Origin: Verrucomicrobiota bacterium
GTDB lineage: Bacteria > Verrucomicrobiota > Verrucomicrobiia > Limisphaerales > PALSA-1396
Length of the DNA stretch: 40,668 bases
Direction: 5' to 3'
Assembly (NCBI GenBank): GCA_016200005.1
Contig: JACQFP010000070.1
Span: 1 to 40,668 of the forward strand
Positions within the stretch are counted from its first letter, which is position 1. Each line of letters starts with the position of its first letter. The notes under the pieces were generated by a model. That model was not told where the DNA came from. It saw only the letters and a list, made by a program, of their open reading frames with translations, and made no database searches. This document shows positions 16,559 to 24,376 of the stretch, piece after piece. Position numbers and translations under genes: made by a program.

Positions 16559-17737
16559 ATGCGACTTGTTTTGCTTGATCTGTTGTCGTTCGTCACAATC
16601 GGTCTTTCTGCCGAAACCAACTTCTTCCCCATCATGGCGTGGAATGGCGCGCCGAGCGATCCCGCTGTGTTGAAAAAGTTGCGCGACTGCGGCCTCACCG
16701 TGGCCGGGTTCGTCGCGCCGCGCGATCTCGACGCCGTTCACGCCGCCGGTCTCAAGGCGATTGTCTCCGATGCGCGTGTGTCGGATTACGACTGGGCGAA
16801 CGTGGATGAAGCTGCCGTACGAAAAAGAGTCACGAGCCTCGTCGCGGAAGTCGGAAAACATCCGGCTGTGTTCGGCTACTACCTGCGCGATGAACCGTCC
16901 GCCAGTCATTTTCCAGGCTTGGGAAAGATCTCTTCTCTGATTCACGAACTCGATCCGGGCAAATGGGCTTACATCAACCTGTTTCCAAATTACGCAAACT
17001 CGGAACAACTTGGCACGGCCAGTTACACGGAGCATCTCGACAAATTCATCGCCACGTGTCACCCAACCATTCTGAGCTACGATCATTACGCGCTGATGGA
17101 GGACGGCGGCTTTCGCCAGGCGTATTGGCTGAACCTGGAACAGATGCGGGCCGCGGCGCAGAAGAACAGGATTCCGTTCTGGAACATCGTCCTTTCGGTG
17201 GGTTGTTTGAGTTATAGAGAAGTCAGCGCGGCGGATTTTCGTTTCCAGGCTTACACGACGCTGGCGTATGGCGGGCGCGGCATCAGTTACTTCACCTATT
17301 TCACGCCGGTAGTCGGCAACTTCCGCATGGCGCCCATCGACCAGTTCGGCAACGAAACGGCGACGTGGCAGTCCATGCGCACCGAGAATCTGCAAGTCCT
17401 CCAACTCGCACCCACGTTGCTGCGGCTGAATTCAGACGACGTCTATCATTTCGGCACAGTGCCGGAGGGAAGTCACGGCCCGACTGAAAAGAGTTTGGTC
17501 AAAGCAGTTGGCACCGCGGAATTTGTTTGTGGCGACTTTACGCACGAAGACGGTTCGCGCTATGTGATGGTCGTCAACAAGGATTTCAAAAAGTCGCGCC
17601 ATTGCAGTTTGCAATACCAGACGCCGCCCAAACGCGTGTTGATGGTGTCGCCATACTCCGGACAGTTGACAAGCTTCGAAGGTGAGCAGGCGTGGCTTGC
17701 GCCCGGTCAGGGAGTTTTGTTGAAGATTGAAAAATGA
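16559..17737 (+). CDS. Secreted TIM-barrel glycosidase-like protein
   Basis: I choose the ATG at 16559 (MRLVLLDLLSFVTIGLSAET) because it gives a signal peptide. The 392-residue protein reads as a clan GH-A-like barrel: FFPIMAWNGAP at strand 1, LRDCGLTVAGFVAP, then FGYYLRDEPSASHF with likely acid/base Glu112, WAYINLFPNYAN, and SYFTYFTP. The last 110 residues form a beta-rich domain (YVMVVNKDFKKSRH) like those closing many GH proteins. The second carboxylate is not obvious, so catalysis is not proven. Family and substrate are not identified. With the gene at 11829 it suggests plant or algal polysaccharide use. Confidence 0.65.
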   Translation: MRLVLLDLLSFVTIGLSAETNFFPIMAWNGAPSDPAVLKKLRDCGLTVAGFVAPRDLDAVHAAGLKAIVSDARVSDYDWANVDEAAVRKRVTSLVAEVGKHPAVFGYYLRDEPSASHFPGLGKISSLIHELDPGKWAYINLFPNYANSEQLGTASYTEHLDKFIATCHPTILSYDHYALMEDGGFRQAYWLNLEQMRAAAQKNRIPFWNIVLSVGCLSYREVSAADFRFQAYTTLAYGGRGISYFTYFTPVVGNFRMAPIDQFGNETATWQSMRTENLQVLQLAPTLLRLNSDDVYHFGTVPEGSHGPTEKSLVKAVGTAEFVCGDFTHEDGSRYVMVVNKDFKKSRHCSLQYQTPPKRVLMVSPYSGQLTSFEGEQAWLAPGQGVLLKIEK

Positions 17738-17833
17738 AGAGCGGTTTATATTTTGGCGCGATTCAGAAATGTCAGTTCGAATCCTGTGCGGAAAGGACGC
17801 ACCGAAGAACGTCCCTTTTCCACGAACCGGCCC

Positions 17834-17889
17834 AACCACGCGAGACAACTTTCTGTTGCATATGCAACATGAAGTTGTCTTGCGTGGTT
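17834..17889. repeat. 56-bp loopless palindrome
   Basis: The sequence is symmetrical about 17861/17862. The core GTTGCATATGCAAC is a perfect 14-base palindrome, flanked by AGACAACTT/AAGTTGTCT and then AACCACGC/GCGTGGTT. Mismatches occur only at one single position and one three-base step per arm. It lies 96 bases after the glycosidase stop and before the convergent hybrid-kinase gene. It could be extruded as a cruciform, act as a bidirectional terminator, or be a two-fold operator. Confidence 0.75.
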
Positions 17890-17949
17890 CATGGCTCCGA
17901 TGCGCGATTAGGAGACTGTGGAGACCATCCATGAAATATGTCGGAATCG

Positions 17950-18144
17950 CCTCCGAGGAGGGGAACAATCCACGGGAGGCCGCTCCCCTCCGCAGAGGGG
18001 CTGGGGGTGGGTTCAGGGGACCAAGGCGCGATATTCTTTTTCGGAAAATTCTCACGCGGCCCTCTCCACTTCAAAAGAGGGTGGCCGAAAGCCGGCTGAG
18101 TGGCTATCCACTTTTCTTTCCGAAAATCTCTTATGGCAAACAAT
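17950..18144. repeat. Interspersed G/C-rich hairpin repeat in intergenic DNA
   Basis: This non-coding stretch between two convergent genes has a hairpin CCCCTC-CGCA-GAGGGG (17985-18000) followed by CTGGGGGTGGG, and a second pair CCCTCT/AGAGGG (18060-18081). TTTTTCGGAAAATTCTC and CTTTCCGAAAATCTC are near direct repeats. The style matches short repeats I recall from other Verrucomicrobia. No gene is evident from 17738 to 18144. Confidence 0.5.
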
Positions 18145-20826
18145 CTACCCGGCCAGGGCGTCGCGCAAGGTGACCAATAATCTTTCCGTATTATACGGCT
18201 TGTCCATGAACGTGGTGACGCCAAGCGCTTTGAGTTCCGCCACTTTGTCATCCTGGCCCTGGCCGGTGGAAACAATCACTTTGACCTTTGGGTCCTGCTG
18301 TTTCAAGGCGCGGGTAAGGGCCACGCCGCCCATCAACGGCATCGAAATGTCCGTCAATACCAAATGGATCTGGCCCATTCTTTGCGCGAAGATCGCCATG
18401 GCTTCCGTGCCGTTGGCCGCGGTTTCCACACGGTAGCCATAACGTTCCAGAGTTTTTTGTGTGACCTTGCGAATGGGCGCCTCGTCATCGACCACGAGCA
18501 CCAGTTCACCGCGTCCACCCGGCAAGGCGATGGCCGCGGTGTCGCCGGTCCTGGCCGTGGCGTTGGGTTTGGCTGGCAGGAGTGCTTTGAAAGTGGTGCC
18601 GCGTCCGACCTCGCTCTGGACCGTCACGAAGCCCCCGTGACTCTTCACGATTCCCAAAACGGTGGAAAGTCCGAGACCGGTACCTTTGCCGACTTCTTTG
18701 GTCGTGAAAAAGGGATCGAAGATTTGATCGATGATGGCAGGCGGGATTCCTACGCCGGTATCGCTGACCTCCAGTCCAACGTACGGGCCGGGTTTTGCGT
18801 TTGGATTCATGTCGGCATACTGCTGGTCCAACACTGCGTTTTCCGCGGCCACGCGCAAGGTGCCGCCATCGGGCATGGCATCGCGCGCGTTGACGCACAG
18901 ATTGAGCAGCACCTGATGCAATTGGGTGGCATCCCCAGTAACCGTCCACAGGTCGCTGGAGATCTGGGTTTTGAGCGTGATGGTTTTGGGAAAGGTGGCC
19001 CGGACCATTTTGACCAATTCCTTGATCAGGTGCCGTAGCTGGAGCAACACGCGTTCGCCCTCGATGCCGCGGGCAAAGGTCAGGAGTTGTTTGACGATGT
19101 CCGCGCCGCGTTGGGTGCTCGATTCAATGCTCGCCAGTAATTTCCGGGTGTCATTGTCGGTGGCAGACTCGCGCAGGATGGTGACGGACATGAGGATGGG
19201 CGCCAGAATGTTGTTCAAATCATGGGCGATGCCGCTGGCGAGGGTGCCGATGCTGTCCAGCCGTTGGGCGCGGAGGAATTGCGCCTCCAGTTTTTTTCTT
19301 TCCGTGACATCGCTGTTGATGATCAGGATGGATTTGGGAGTTTGCTCCGCATCGCGAACGAGCGTCCACCGGCTTTCCACAATGACTTCACCGCCGGACT
19401 TGTTGACCTGATGGAGTTCACCTTGCCAGTCGCGGTTCCGAATCAAGCTCTTGAGCGCCTCGCCTGGGCGCGCCGAATCGCTCTTGAAGAGCAGTTCGTT
19501 GGCGTTGCGGCCCAGGGCTTCCGCCGCCGACCAGCCGTAGAGCCGCTCCGCGCTTTTGTTCCAATAAATGACTTCTTGATCCATGTTGGTGACACAAATC
19601 GCGTCGTGCGCCAGATCGAGCAACGCGGCCTGTTCACGAAGTTTCAGATCCGCCAGCCGGCGCTCCGTGATATCGCGGCCCACGCCCGTCAAACCGATGA
19701 CCCGACCGCTTTCATCCTTCAACGGCGCGGCCGTCAAGTGATAGGGAGTCTGGCCGCCGTGCTTGCTCAGGAGACAGGTTTCAACTTGATTGAAACCGTT
19801 GGCGTAGGCCACCCGGAAGGCTTCGCTGACGGTGGAGCGCCCGGGCGGCGGGAAGAGTTCCAGCGCGGGTTTGTTCAGGATTTCCTCGGCGGAGTAACCC
19901 GTGACGGCTTCCAGTTTGCGATTCCAACTGACCAGTCGGTCATTCAAATCCAAAGTGTAAATGACTTCGGGGATGGTCTCCATGATGTTTTTGTGGTCGC
20001 GCAACGCCCTCGCCAATTCCTCCTCCACCCGTTTACGCTCCGTGATGTCCAGGAGAATGCCGATGGAGCCGATCAGTTTTCCCTGCTCATCGAGAATCGG
20101 AACGGAAGTGTCGGAAATCCAACGCAACTCCCCTGCCCGCGTGACGATGAGGTTGTCGCGCTGCCACTGGCGGATTTCACCTGACAGCGTTCGTTGACGA
20201 GCCTCCGCCTCGCTCCAACCGGCGGCCTCACCATGCGGCACGGAGTCCTTGATAAGCTGACGCCAGAGTCCGGGCTTGATTTCCTGCGAGGAGTAACCCG
20301 TCAACTGCCGGATGCCTTCCCCCACGAAACTGTAGGCATCGGTTTTGTAATCGCACAGATACGGCACCGCGCCGACGGCACCGATGGCCCGGCGATAGAG
20401 TTCTTCGGTTTGGCGCAAATTCTCCGCCGCCCGGCGGTTTTCATCGCGCAGTTTTCTCTGCTCCAGCGCCCGTTCGACGGCAGCACCAAGTCGTCCCAGC
20501 CGGTCTTTGAGCATGTAGTCGGTGGCGCCCTGGCTCAGGCTGTTCACGGCCACCTCTTCGCCAATCGTACCGGAGACCACGATGAACGGGAGATCAATCC
20601 CCTTTTGATGCAGCAACTCCAACGCGGCCGGCGCATTAAACTGTGGCATGGAATAATCCGAGATGATGATGTCCCACGCTTCGCGTTCGAGCGCGGCGGC
20701 CATCGCCGGGGCGGTTTCGACGCGCAGCAGCGTTGGCTCGTAACCGCTCCGCTGCAGTTCGCGCTGCACCAGCGCCGCGTCGTCCTCCGAATCTTCGAGC
20801 AGCAAAATCCGCAGCGGTTTACTCAT
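18145..20826 (-). CDS. Hybrid sensor kinase REC-PAS-PAS-PAS-HisKA-HATPase-REC
   Basis: This 893-residue cytosolic protein has no membrane helix. Domains in order are an N-terminal receiver (about 5-125, Asp57 in IIISDYSMPQ), three PAS/PAC units (about 140-265, 275-390 and 400-515, each ending in DITERK or DVTERK), HisKA with His535 in SGIAHDLNNILAPI, an HATPase with DTGVGIPP and GKGTGLGLS, and a C-terminal receiver (about 775-890, Asp826 in LVLTDISMPLMGG). The NNILAPI H-box is typical of NtrB-like hybrid kinases. Its ATG overlaps the stop of the upstream receiver gene by four bases (ATGA), so the two are coupled and the receiver probably works with it. The signal is unknown. Confidence 0.95.
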   Translation of the reverse strand: MSKPLRILLLEDSEDDAALVQRELQRSGYEPTLLRVETAPAMAAALEREAWDIIISDYSMPQFNAPAALELLHQKGIDLPFIVVSGTIGEEVAVNSLSQGATDYMLKDRLGRLGAAVERALEQRKLRDENRRAAENLRQTEELYRRAIGAVGAVPYLCDYKTDAYSFVGEGIRQLTGYSSQEIKPGLWRQLIKDSVPHGEAAGWSEAEARQRTLSGEIRQWQRDNLIVTRAGELRWISDTSVPILDEQGKLIGSIGILLDITERKRVEEELARALRDHKNIMETIPEVIYTLDLNDRLVSWNRKLEAVTGYSAEEILNKPALELFPPPGRSTVSEAFRVAYANGFNQVETCLLSKHGGQTPYHLTAAPLKDESGRVIGLTGVGRDITERRLADLKLREQAALLDLAHDAICVTNMDQEVIYWNKSAERLYGWSAAEALGRNANELLFKSDSARPGEALKSLIRNRDWQGELHQVNKSGGEVIVESRWTLVRDAEQTPKSILIINSDVTERKKLEAQFLRAQRLDSIGTLASGIAHDLNNILAPILMSVTILRESATDNDTRKLLASIESSTQRGADIVKQLLTFARGIEGERVLLQLRHLIKELVKMVRATFPKTITLKTQISSDLWTVTGDATQLHQVLLNLCVNARDAMPDGGTLRVAAENAVLDQQYADMNPNAKPGPYVGLEVSDTGVGIPPAIIDQIFDPFFTTKEVGKGTGLGLSTVLGIVKSHGGFVTVQSEVGRGTTFKALLPAKPNATARTGDTAAIALPGGRGELVLVVDDEAPIRKVTQKTLERYGYRVETAANGTEAMAIFAQRMGQIHLVLTDISMPLMGGVALTRALKQQDPKVKVIVSTGQGQDDKVAELKALGVTTFMDKPYNTERLLVTLRDALAG

Positions 20827-21275
20827 TTGGATTCGATCAGTTGAGGCGGCGCATCGTTAAGCCGCAGCCAGTAAAGTCCAAAGTTGCTCACCGCTTCGCG
20901 GAAATGATCCATGTCCACCGGCTTGGAAATGAAGCTATTGGCGCCCAAACGGTAGCCCTCCATCACGTCCTGCTCTTCCAAGGAAGACGAAAAGATAACC
21001 ACCGGCAAGAGTTGTGTTCGGGCATTGGCGCGCATCCGGCGCAACACTTCCAGCCCGTCGATCTTGGGCAGCTTCAAATCCAGCAGGACCACGGCCGGCT
21101 GCTGGCTTGGATCGCGCTGGGCGTGCTTGCCGCTGGCAAAGAGGAACTCCAACGCCTCCACCCCGTCGCGGGCCACCACCACGTCATTCAGGACGCCACC
21201 TTTCCTAAGCGCCCGCAGCGTCAGTTCCTCATCATCAGGGTTGTCTTCGATGAGCAGAATGCTTTTGGTTTTCAT
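20823..21275 (-). CDS. Single-domain response regulator, Rcp1-like
   Basis: This 150-residue protein is a lone receiver with the Rcp1/CheY features: acidic pair in LLIEDNPDDEELT, phospho-acceptor Asp66 in VVLLDLKLPKIDG, FSSSLEEQDV and Lys in FISKPVDMDHF. The insertion GKHAQRDPSQQP before the phosphorylation strand and the C-terminal FGLYWLRLNDAPP are typical of Rcp1-type regulators that serve phytochrome and ETR-like kinases (family knowledge). It sits between the ETR1-like kinase (12 bases upstream) and the hybrid kinase (4-base overlap), so it probably receives phosphate from the former. Confidence 0.94.
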   Translation of the reverse strand: MKTKSILLIEDNPDDEELTLRALRKGGVLNDVVVARDGVEALEFLFASGKHAQRDPSQQPAVVLLDLKLPKIDGLEVLRRMRANARTQLLPVVIFSSSLEEQDVMEGYRLGANSFISKPVDMDHFREAVSNFGLYWLRLNDAPPQLIESK

Positions 21276-21287
21276 AAGGTTTATTCT

Positions 21288-22571
21288 TCATGCCGGTAAA
21301 GTGAAATAAAAACTGGCGCCTTGATCCACACTCCCCTCCGCCCAAACGCGACCGCCGTGCCGGTGAATGATTCGTTGCACAGTCGCCAGTCCGATCCCCG
21401 TCCCTTCATACTCGGCCATCGGATGCAGCCGCTGAAACGCCCCAAACAATTTATTCACGTAGGCCATCTCGAAGCCGGCGCCATTGTCGCGCACAAAATA
21501 AACTTTTTGTCCTTCCTGTTCCTTCGTGCCCAACTCCACGCGGGCATCCGTCTTGTTCCGGGTGAACTTCCAGGCATTGCCCAGCAGATTCTCCAACACC
21601 ACACGCAGCAACCGCGGATCCCCATGGACCGGCAAACGCGCGGCCGAGACGAGCTCCACCCGCCGCCCCGGCGCCCCCTGCGCCAGCTCCCCCGCGACCG
21701 CTTGCGCCAGCACCGCCAAGTCCACCTGCTCCCGGCGCAATTCCGCCCGTGTCACCCGCGAAAGATTCAACAGATCGTCAATCAACTGCCCCATCCGCCG
21801 GCTCGCCGTCTGCACCCGCTGCACATGTTGACGACCCACCTCGCCCAGTCCCGCCCCGCAATCCTCCAGCAACGCCTGGCTGAACCCGTCCACACTCCGC
21901 AACGGCGCGCGCAAGTCGTGCGACACCGAATACGCAAACGCCTCCAACTCCTGATTGGCCACCAGCAATTCCGCGGTGCGCTGCGCCACCCGCTGCTCCA
22001 ACTCCGCATTCAACTGGTGAACCGCCCCCTCGGCCCGCTGGCGCTCCTCGATCTCGCTTTGCAACCGGGCGTTCGCGGCAGCCAGTTCCGCCGTGCGCTG
22101 CGCCACCCGCCGCTCCAAATCCGCGTTGAACCGCCGAATCGTCTCCTCCCCCGCCTGACGCACCGCAATCTCCTTCTGCAAGGACGCATTGGCCCGCTCC
22201 AACTCAGCCGGACTGGGCAACGCCAGCGCCGCCGGCAGCAACTTCACCAGCAGCACCGCCGTCGGCACCGACGCCAGCGCCGTCAACGCCTTGACACCCC
22301 CCGACAGCCAGTAACCCGGATGCCATAACGTCCAGACCTCCAGCAGATGCGTCGTGCCGCACGCCACGATGAACACCGCAAAACACACAAACATCCAGTC
22401 GAACGCCAGATCCTTGCGTTTGCGAACGAAGTAAACCAACGTGAACGGTATGGAATAATACGCCAGCGTTATCAGCCCGTCCGATACCACATGCAGCCAG
22501 ATCAACCCCCAATCCCACATGTAACATTGCCCATGCGGCATGAAACCGTCAGGCGAAAAAAGTTGTTTCAT
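21288..22571 (-). CDS. Histidine kinase with ethylene-receptor (ETR1)-like membrane domain
   Basis: I start at the ATG at 22571 (MKQLFSPDG); a TTG three codons earlier is also open. Three helices fill residues about 22-118. They carry the residues that bind copper and ethylene in plant ETR1: Asp31 and Tyr38 in VSDGLITLAYYSIPF, and Cys71 and His75 in ACGTTHLLEVWTL. Next come two coiled-coil units that are near copies 39 residues apart (both contain QRTAEL), then HisKA with His218 in YSVSHDLRAPLRS, and an HATPase with ENLLGNAWKFT, DNGAGF and GTGIGLA. It lacks the GAF domain of plant receptors. It forms a unit with the Rcp1-like regulator 12 bases downstream. Confidence 0.93.
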   Translation of the reverse strand: MKQLFSPDGFMPHGQCYMWDWGLIWLHVVSDGLITLAYYSIPFTLVYFVRKRKDLAFDWMFVCFAVFIVACGTTHLLEVWTLWHPGYWLSGGVKALTALASVPTAVLLVKLLPAALALPSPAELERANASLQKEIAVRQAGEETIRRFNADLERRVAQRTAELAAANARLQSEIEERQRAEGAVHQLNAELEQRVAQRTAELLVANQELEAFAYSVSHDLRAPLRSVDGFSQALLEDCGAGLGEVGRQHVQRVQTASRRMGQLIDDLLNLSRVTRAELRREQVDLAVLAQAVAGELAQGAPGRRVELVSAARLPVHGDPRLLRVVLENLLGNAWKFTRNKTDARVELGTKEQEGQKVYFVRDNGAGFEMAYVNKLFGAFQRLHPMAEYEGTGIGLATVQRIIHRHGGRVWAEGSVDQGASFYFTLPA

Positions 22572-22878
22572 AAAATTCAAGTTCTAATGCCGGTTGCGAG
22601 GATGATGTCGTTTTGGATTCAAGAAGCGATTCGCGCAGTCTGCCCGCGCGAAGCCCTTGGGAACGGAAAGAGCGGGGACGCGGAAACGATTGGGATCGCG
22701 TGACTGCCGGGCGCGTTTGGCGGCACCGCCGCGAACCCGACGCCGGTCCGAACGCGCGGCGATTTGCACAGCGAATGGTTTCCCAAGCCGGAACGTCACC
22801 TTGAGCCGCCAAGCCGAAGCCTGACTTGGGCAAAGGGAGCGGGGGAGACGGCCGAACTGCGTGATCATCCGCAGACAT
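22572..22878. other. Intergenic region, no gene seen
   Basis: About 300 bases between the ETR1-like kinase and the lone receiver gene. A minus-strand open frame covers most of it, but the peptide is Arg/Pro-rich and matches nothing. It may hold a promoter for the kinase operon or another interspersed repeat. No clear -35/-10 pair was found. Confidence 0.4.
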
Positions 22879-23280
22879 TTATGCAACCTCATCGACCACC
22901 TCCTCTCTAGCTGGAGTCAAAAGTTGATAAATCAGCGGCAACACCACTTCGACAAATTCCTGCTTCGAAACAAACCCCTCCGCTCCCGCCTCCAGCGCCG
23001 CCCTCCGGTAGGCTACATTGTCGTGCAGGGTGACCATGATCACCCGCGGCGGAAATGGCAGCGCCTTGATCCGTTGCGTTGCTTCCAAGCCGCTCATGTC
23101 TGGCATCGATAAATCCATCAGCACGAAGTCCAGCGGCAGTTGCTTCACCAGCCGGATCGCCTCCGAACCCGAACAGGCGCGTCCGACAATTTCCATCAGC
23201 GGTTGGCGCGACAAGAAGCCATCGGCCGCCTCCAGAAAACCAGGACTGTCATCCACCAAAAGAATTTTCAATTTGTCCAT
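22879..23280 (-). CDS. Single-domain response regulator (CheY/NarL-type receiver)
   Basis: This 133-residue protein is a lone receiver with Asp10-Asp11, Asp56 in FVLMDLSMPDMSG, a Thr in MVTLHD and Lys in GFVSKQEFVEVV. The sequence is closer to NarL-type receivers than to Rcp1. No DNA-binding domain follows: the chain stops about 15 residues after the fold. It lies alone between two repeat-like intergenic stretches, downstream of the NarL-type regulator, so its kinase partner is not clear. Confidence 0.92.
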   Translation of the reverse strand: MDKLKILLVDDSPGFLEAADGFLSRQPLMEIVGRACSGSEAIRLVKQLPLDFVLMDLSMPDMSGLEATQRIKALPFPPRVIMVTLHDNVAYRRAALEAGAEGFVSKQEFVEVVLPLIYQLLTPAREEVVDEVA

Positions 23281-23704
23281 CGTCGGGTTCGCATTGTGGC
23301 GACAAGCTGCTGCTCAAACGGAAGCACGGTTTGCCGCGCCGGATTGACTTTTCACCCGTGGCTTCACGTCCGCCCGGTTGTCATTCCAAGGCTCCGCTAC
23401 CGGGAGTTTGCCAAAGCGTGCGAAGATCAGCCATAAGGCATTTCCTGAGTTGAGAGGGGAAAAAACCTGATGCAGTTGCAAAAATCGGCGCAAGATGGGC
23501 CTTGGGATGAAAACCCAGTCGAGGGGCGCTCAACCTGAATCCGCATTGCCAAAACCCGAACGCAGGCTGAAATCCGAAGGCCAAAATGAACTGGTGATCA
23601 AGAGCGGAAACTTTGCTCCGGGGCCAACCGCTGGAATGGGAGGTTTCGGGCCGCAGGCGTCGGATTTCCTTTCGATCCCGGACTTCGACCTTCGGGTTTC
23701 CGAT
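23281..23704. other. Intergenic region with repeat-like sequence, no gene seen
   Basis: Over 420 bases without a convincing gene. The right part has repeated motifs such as GAAATCCGAAGGCC and GACTTCGACCTTCGGGTTTC, in the style of degenerate interspersed repeats. It separates the large kinase and its NarL regulator from the rest of the cluster, so the downstream genes likely have their own promoter. Confidence 0.4.
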
Positions 23705-24370
23705 TCAAGCCTCTGGACTCACCAGCCCGATCCGCATCGCATAACGCACCAGGCCCGGCACATCATAAATGTTCAGGCGACGCATCAATTGCGCCCGATG
23801 CGTCTCCACCGTTTTGGCGCTTAACTTCAACAGGGACGCAATCTCCTTGGTGCTCCTGCCTTCGGAAATCAACTGCAAGGTTTCCCGCTGACGGGGCGTC
23901 AATAATTCCGAGGGAATCCGGGCGCTGTTGACCCGGCCCAGGTAATCATCAATGACCCGTTTGGAGATGACGGGGCTGAGGTAGGTGGCACCACGGGCCA
24001 CGGCTTGAATCGCCAGTTCCAGTTCGGCGGTGGCGGCGTCCTTGAGCAGATAGCCGGAAGCGCCTGCTCGCAACGCCTGGACCACGTATTCCTCATTGGC
24101 ATGCATCGACAGAATGATCACGCGCACGCCCGGAAAGTTTTTGACGAGCCGCGCGGTCGCGTCCAGACCATTCAAGCCCTTCATGGCAATATCCATCAAA
24201 ACGACATTGGGCCGATGCGATTTGGTCAGGTTCAGGGCCGAGCGGCCATCCTCCGCCTCCGCCACCACTTGCACCTCCGGGATTTTTTCCAGCAGGGAGC
24301 GAATTCCCGCGCGCAGGAGCGTGTGATCGTCAGCCAGTAAAACCCGGATCGCTTTCATTGAACTGGTCAT
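23705..24370 (-). CDS. NarL/FixJ-type response regulator
   Basis: This 221-residue protein has a receiver with Asp14-Asp15 and Asp60 in VVLMDIAMKGLNG, Ser in ILSMHANEEYV and Lys in GYLLKDAATAE, followed by a LuxR-type helix-turn-helix (LTPRQRETLQLISEGRSTKEI, then KTVETHRAQLMRRL). The ATG at 24370 has GGAGG eleven bases upstream; a second ATG lies four codons on. It starts 6 bases after the stop of the 1350-residue HisKA_3-type kinase, which is the usual partner class for NarL regulators, so the two form a cognate pair. Confidence 0.96.
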   Translation of the reverse strand: MTSSMKAIRVLLADDHTLLRAGIRSLLEKIPEVQVVAEAEDGRSALNLTKSHRPNVVLMDIAMKGLNGLDATARLVKNFPGVRVIILSMHANEEYVVQALRAGASGYLLKDAATAELELAIQAVARGATYLSPVISKRVIDDYLGRVNSARIPSELLTPRQRETLQLISEGRSTKEIASLLKLSAKTVETHRAQLMRRLNIYDVPGLVRYAMRIGLVSPEA

Positions 24371-24376
24371 GCCGCG

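Noticed and set aside
22584-22892. 102-codon minus-strand frame between two signalling genes
   Set aside because: Arg/Pro-rich, no ribosome-binding site or known domain, overlaps the start of the receiver gene; looks like non-coding repeat DNA.
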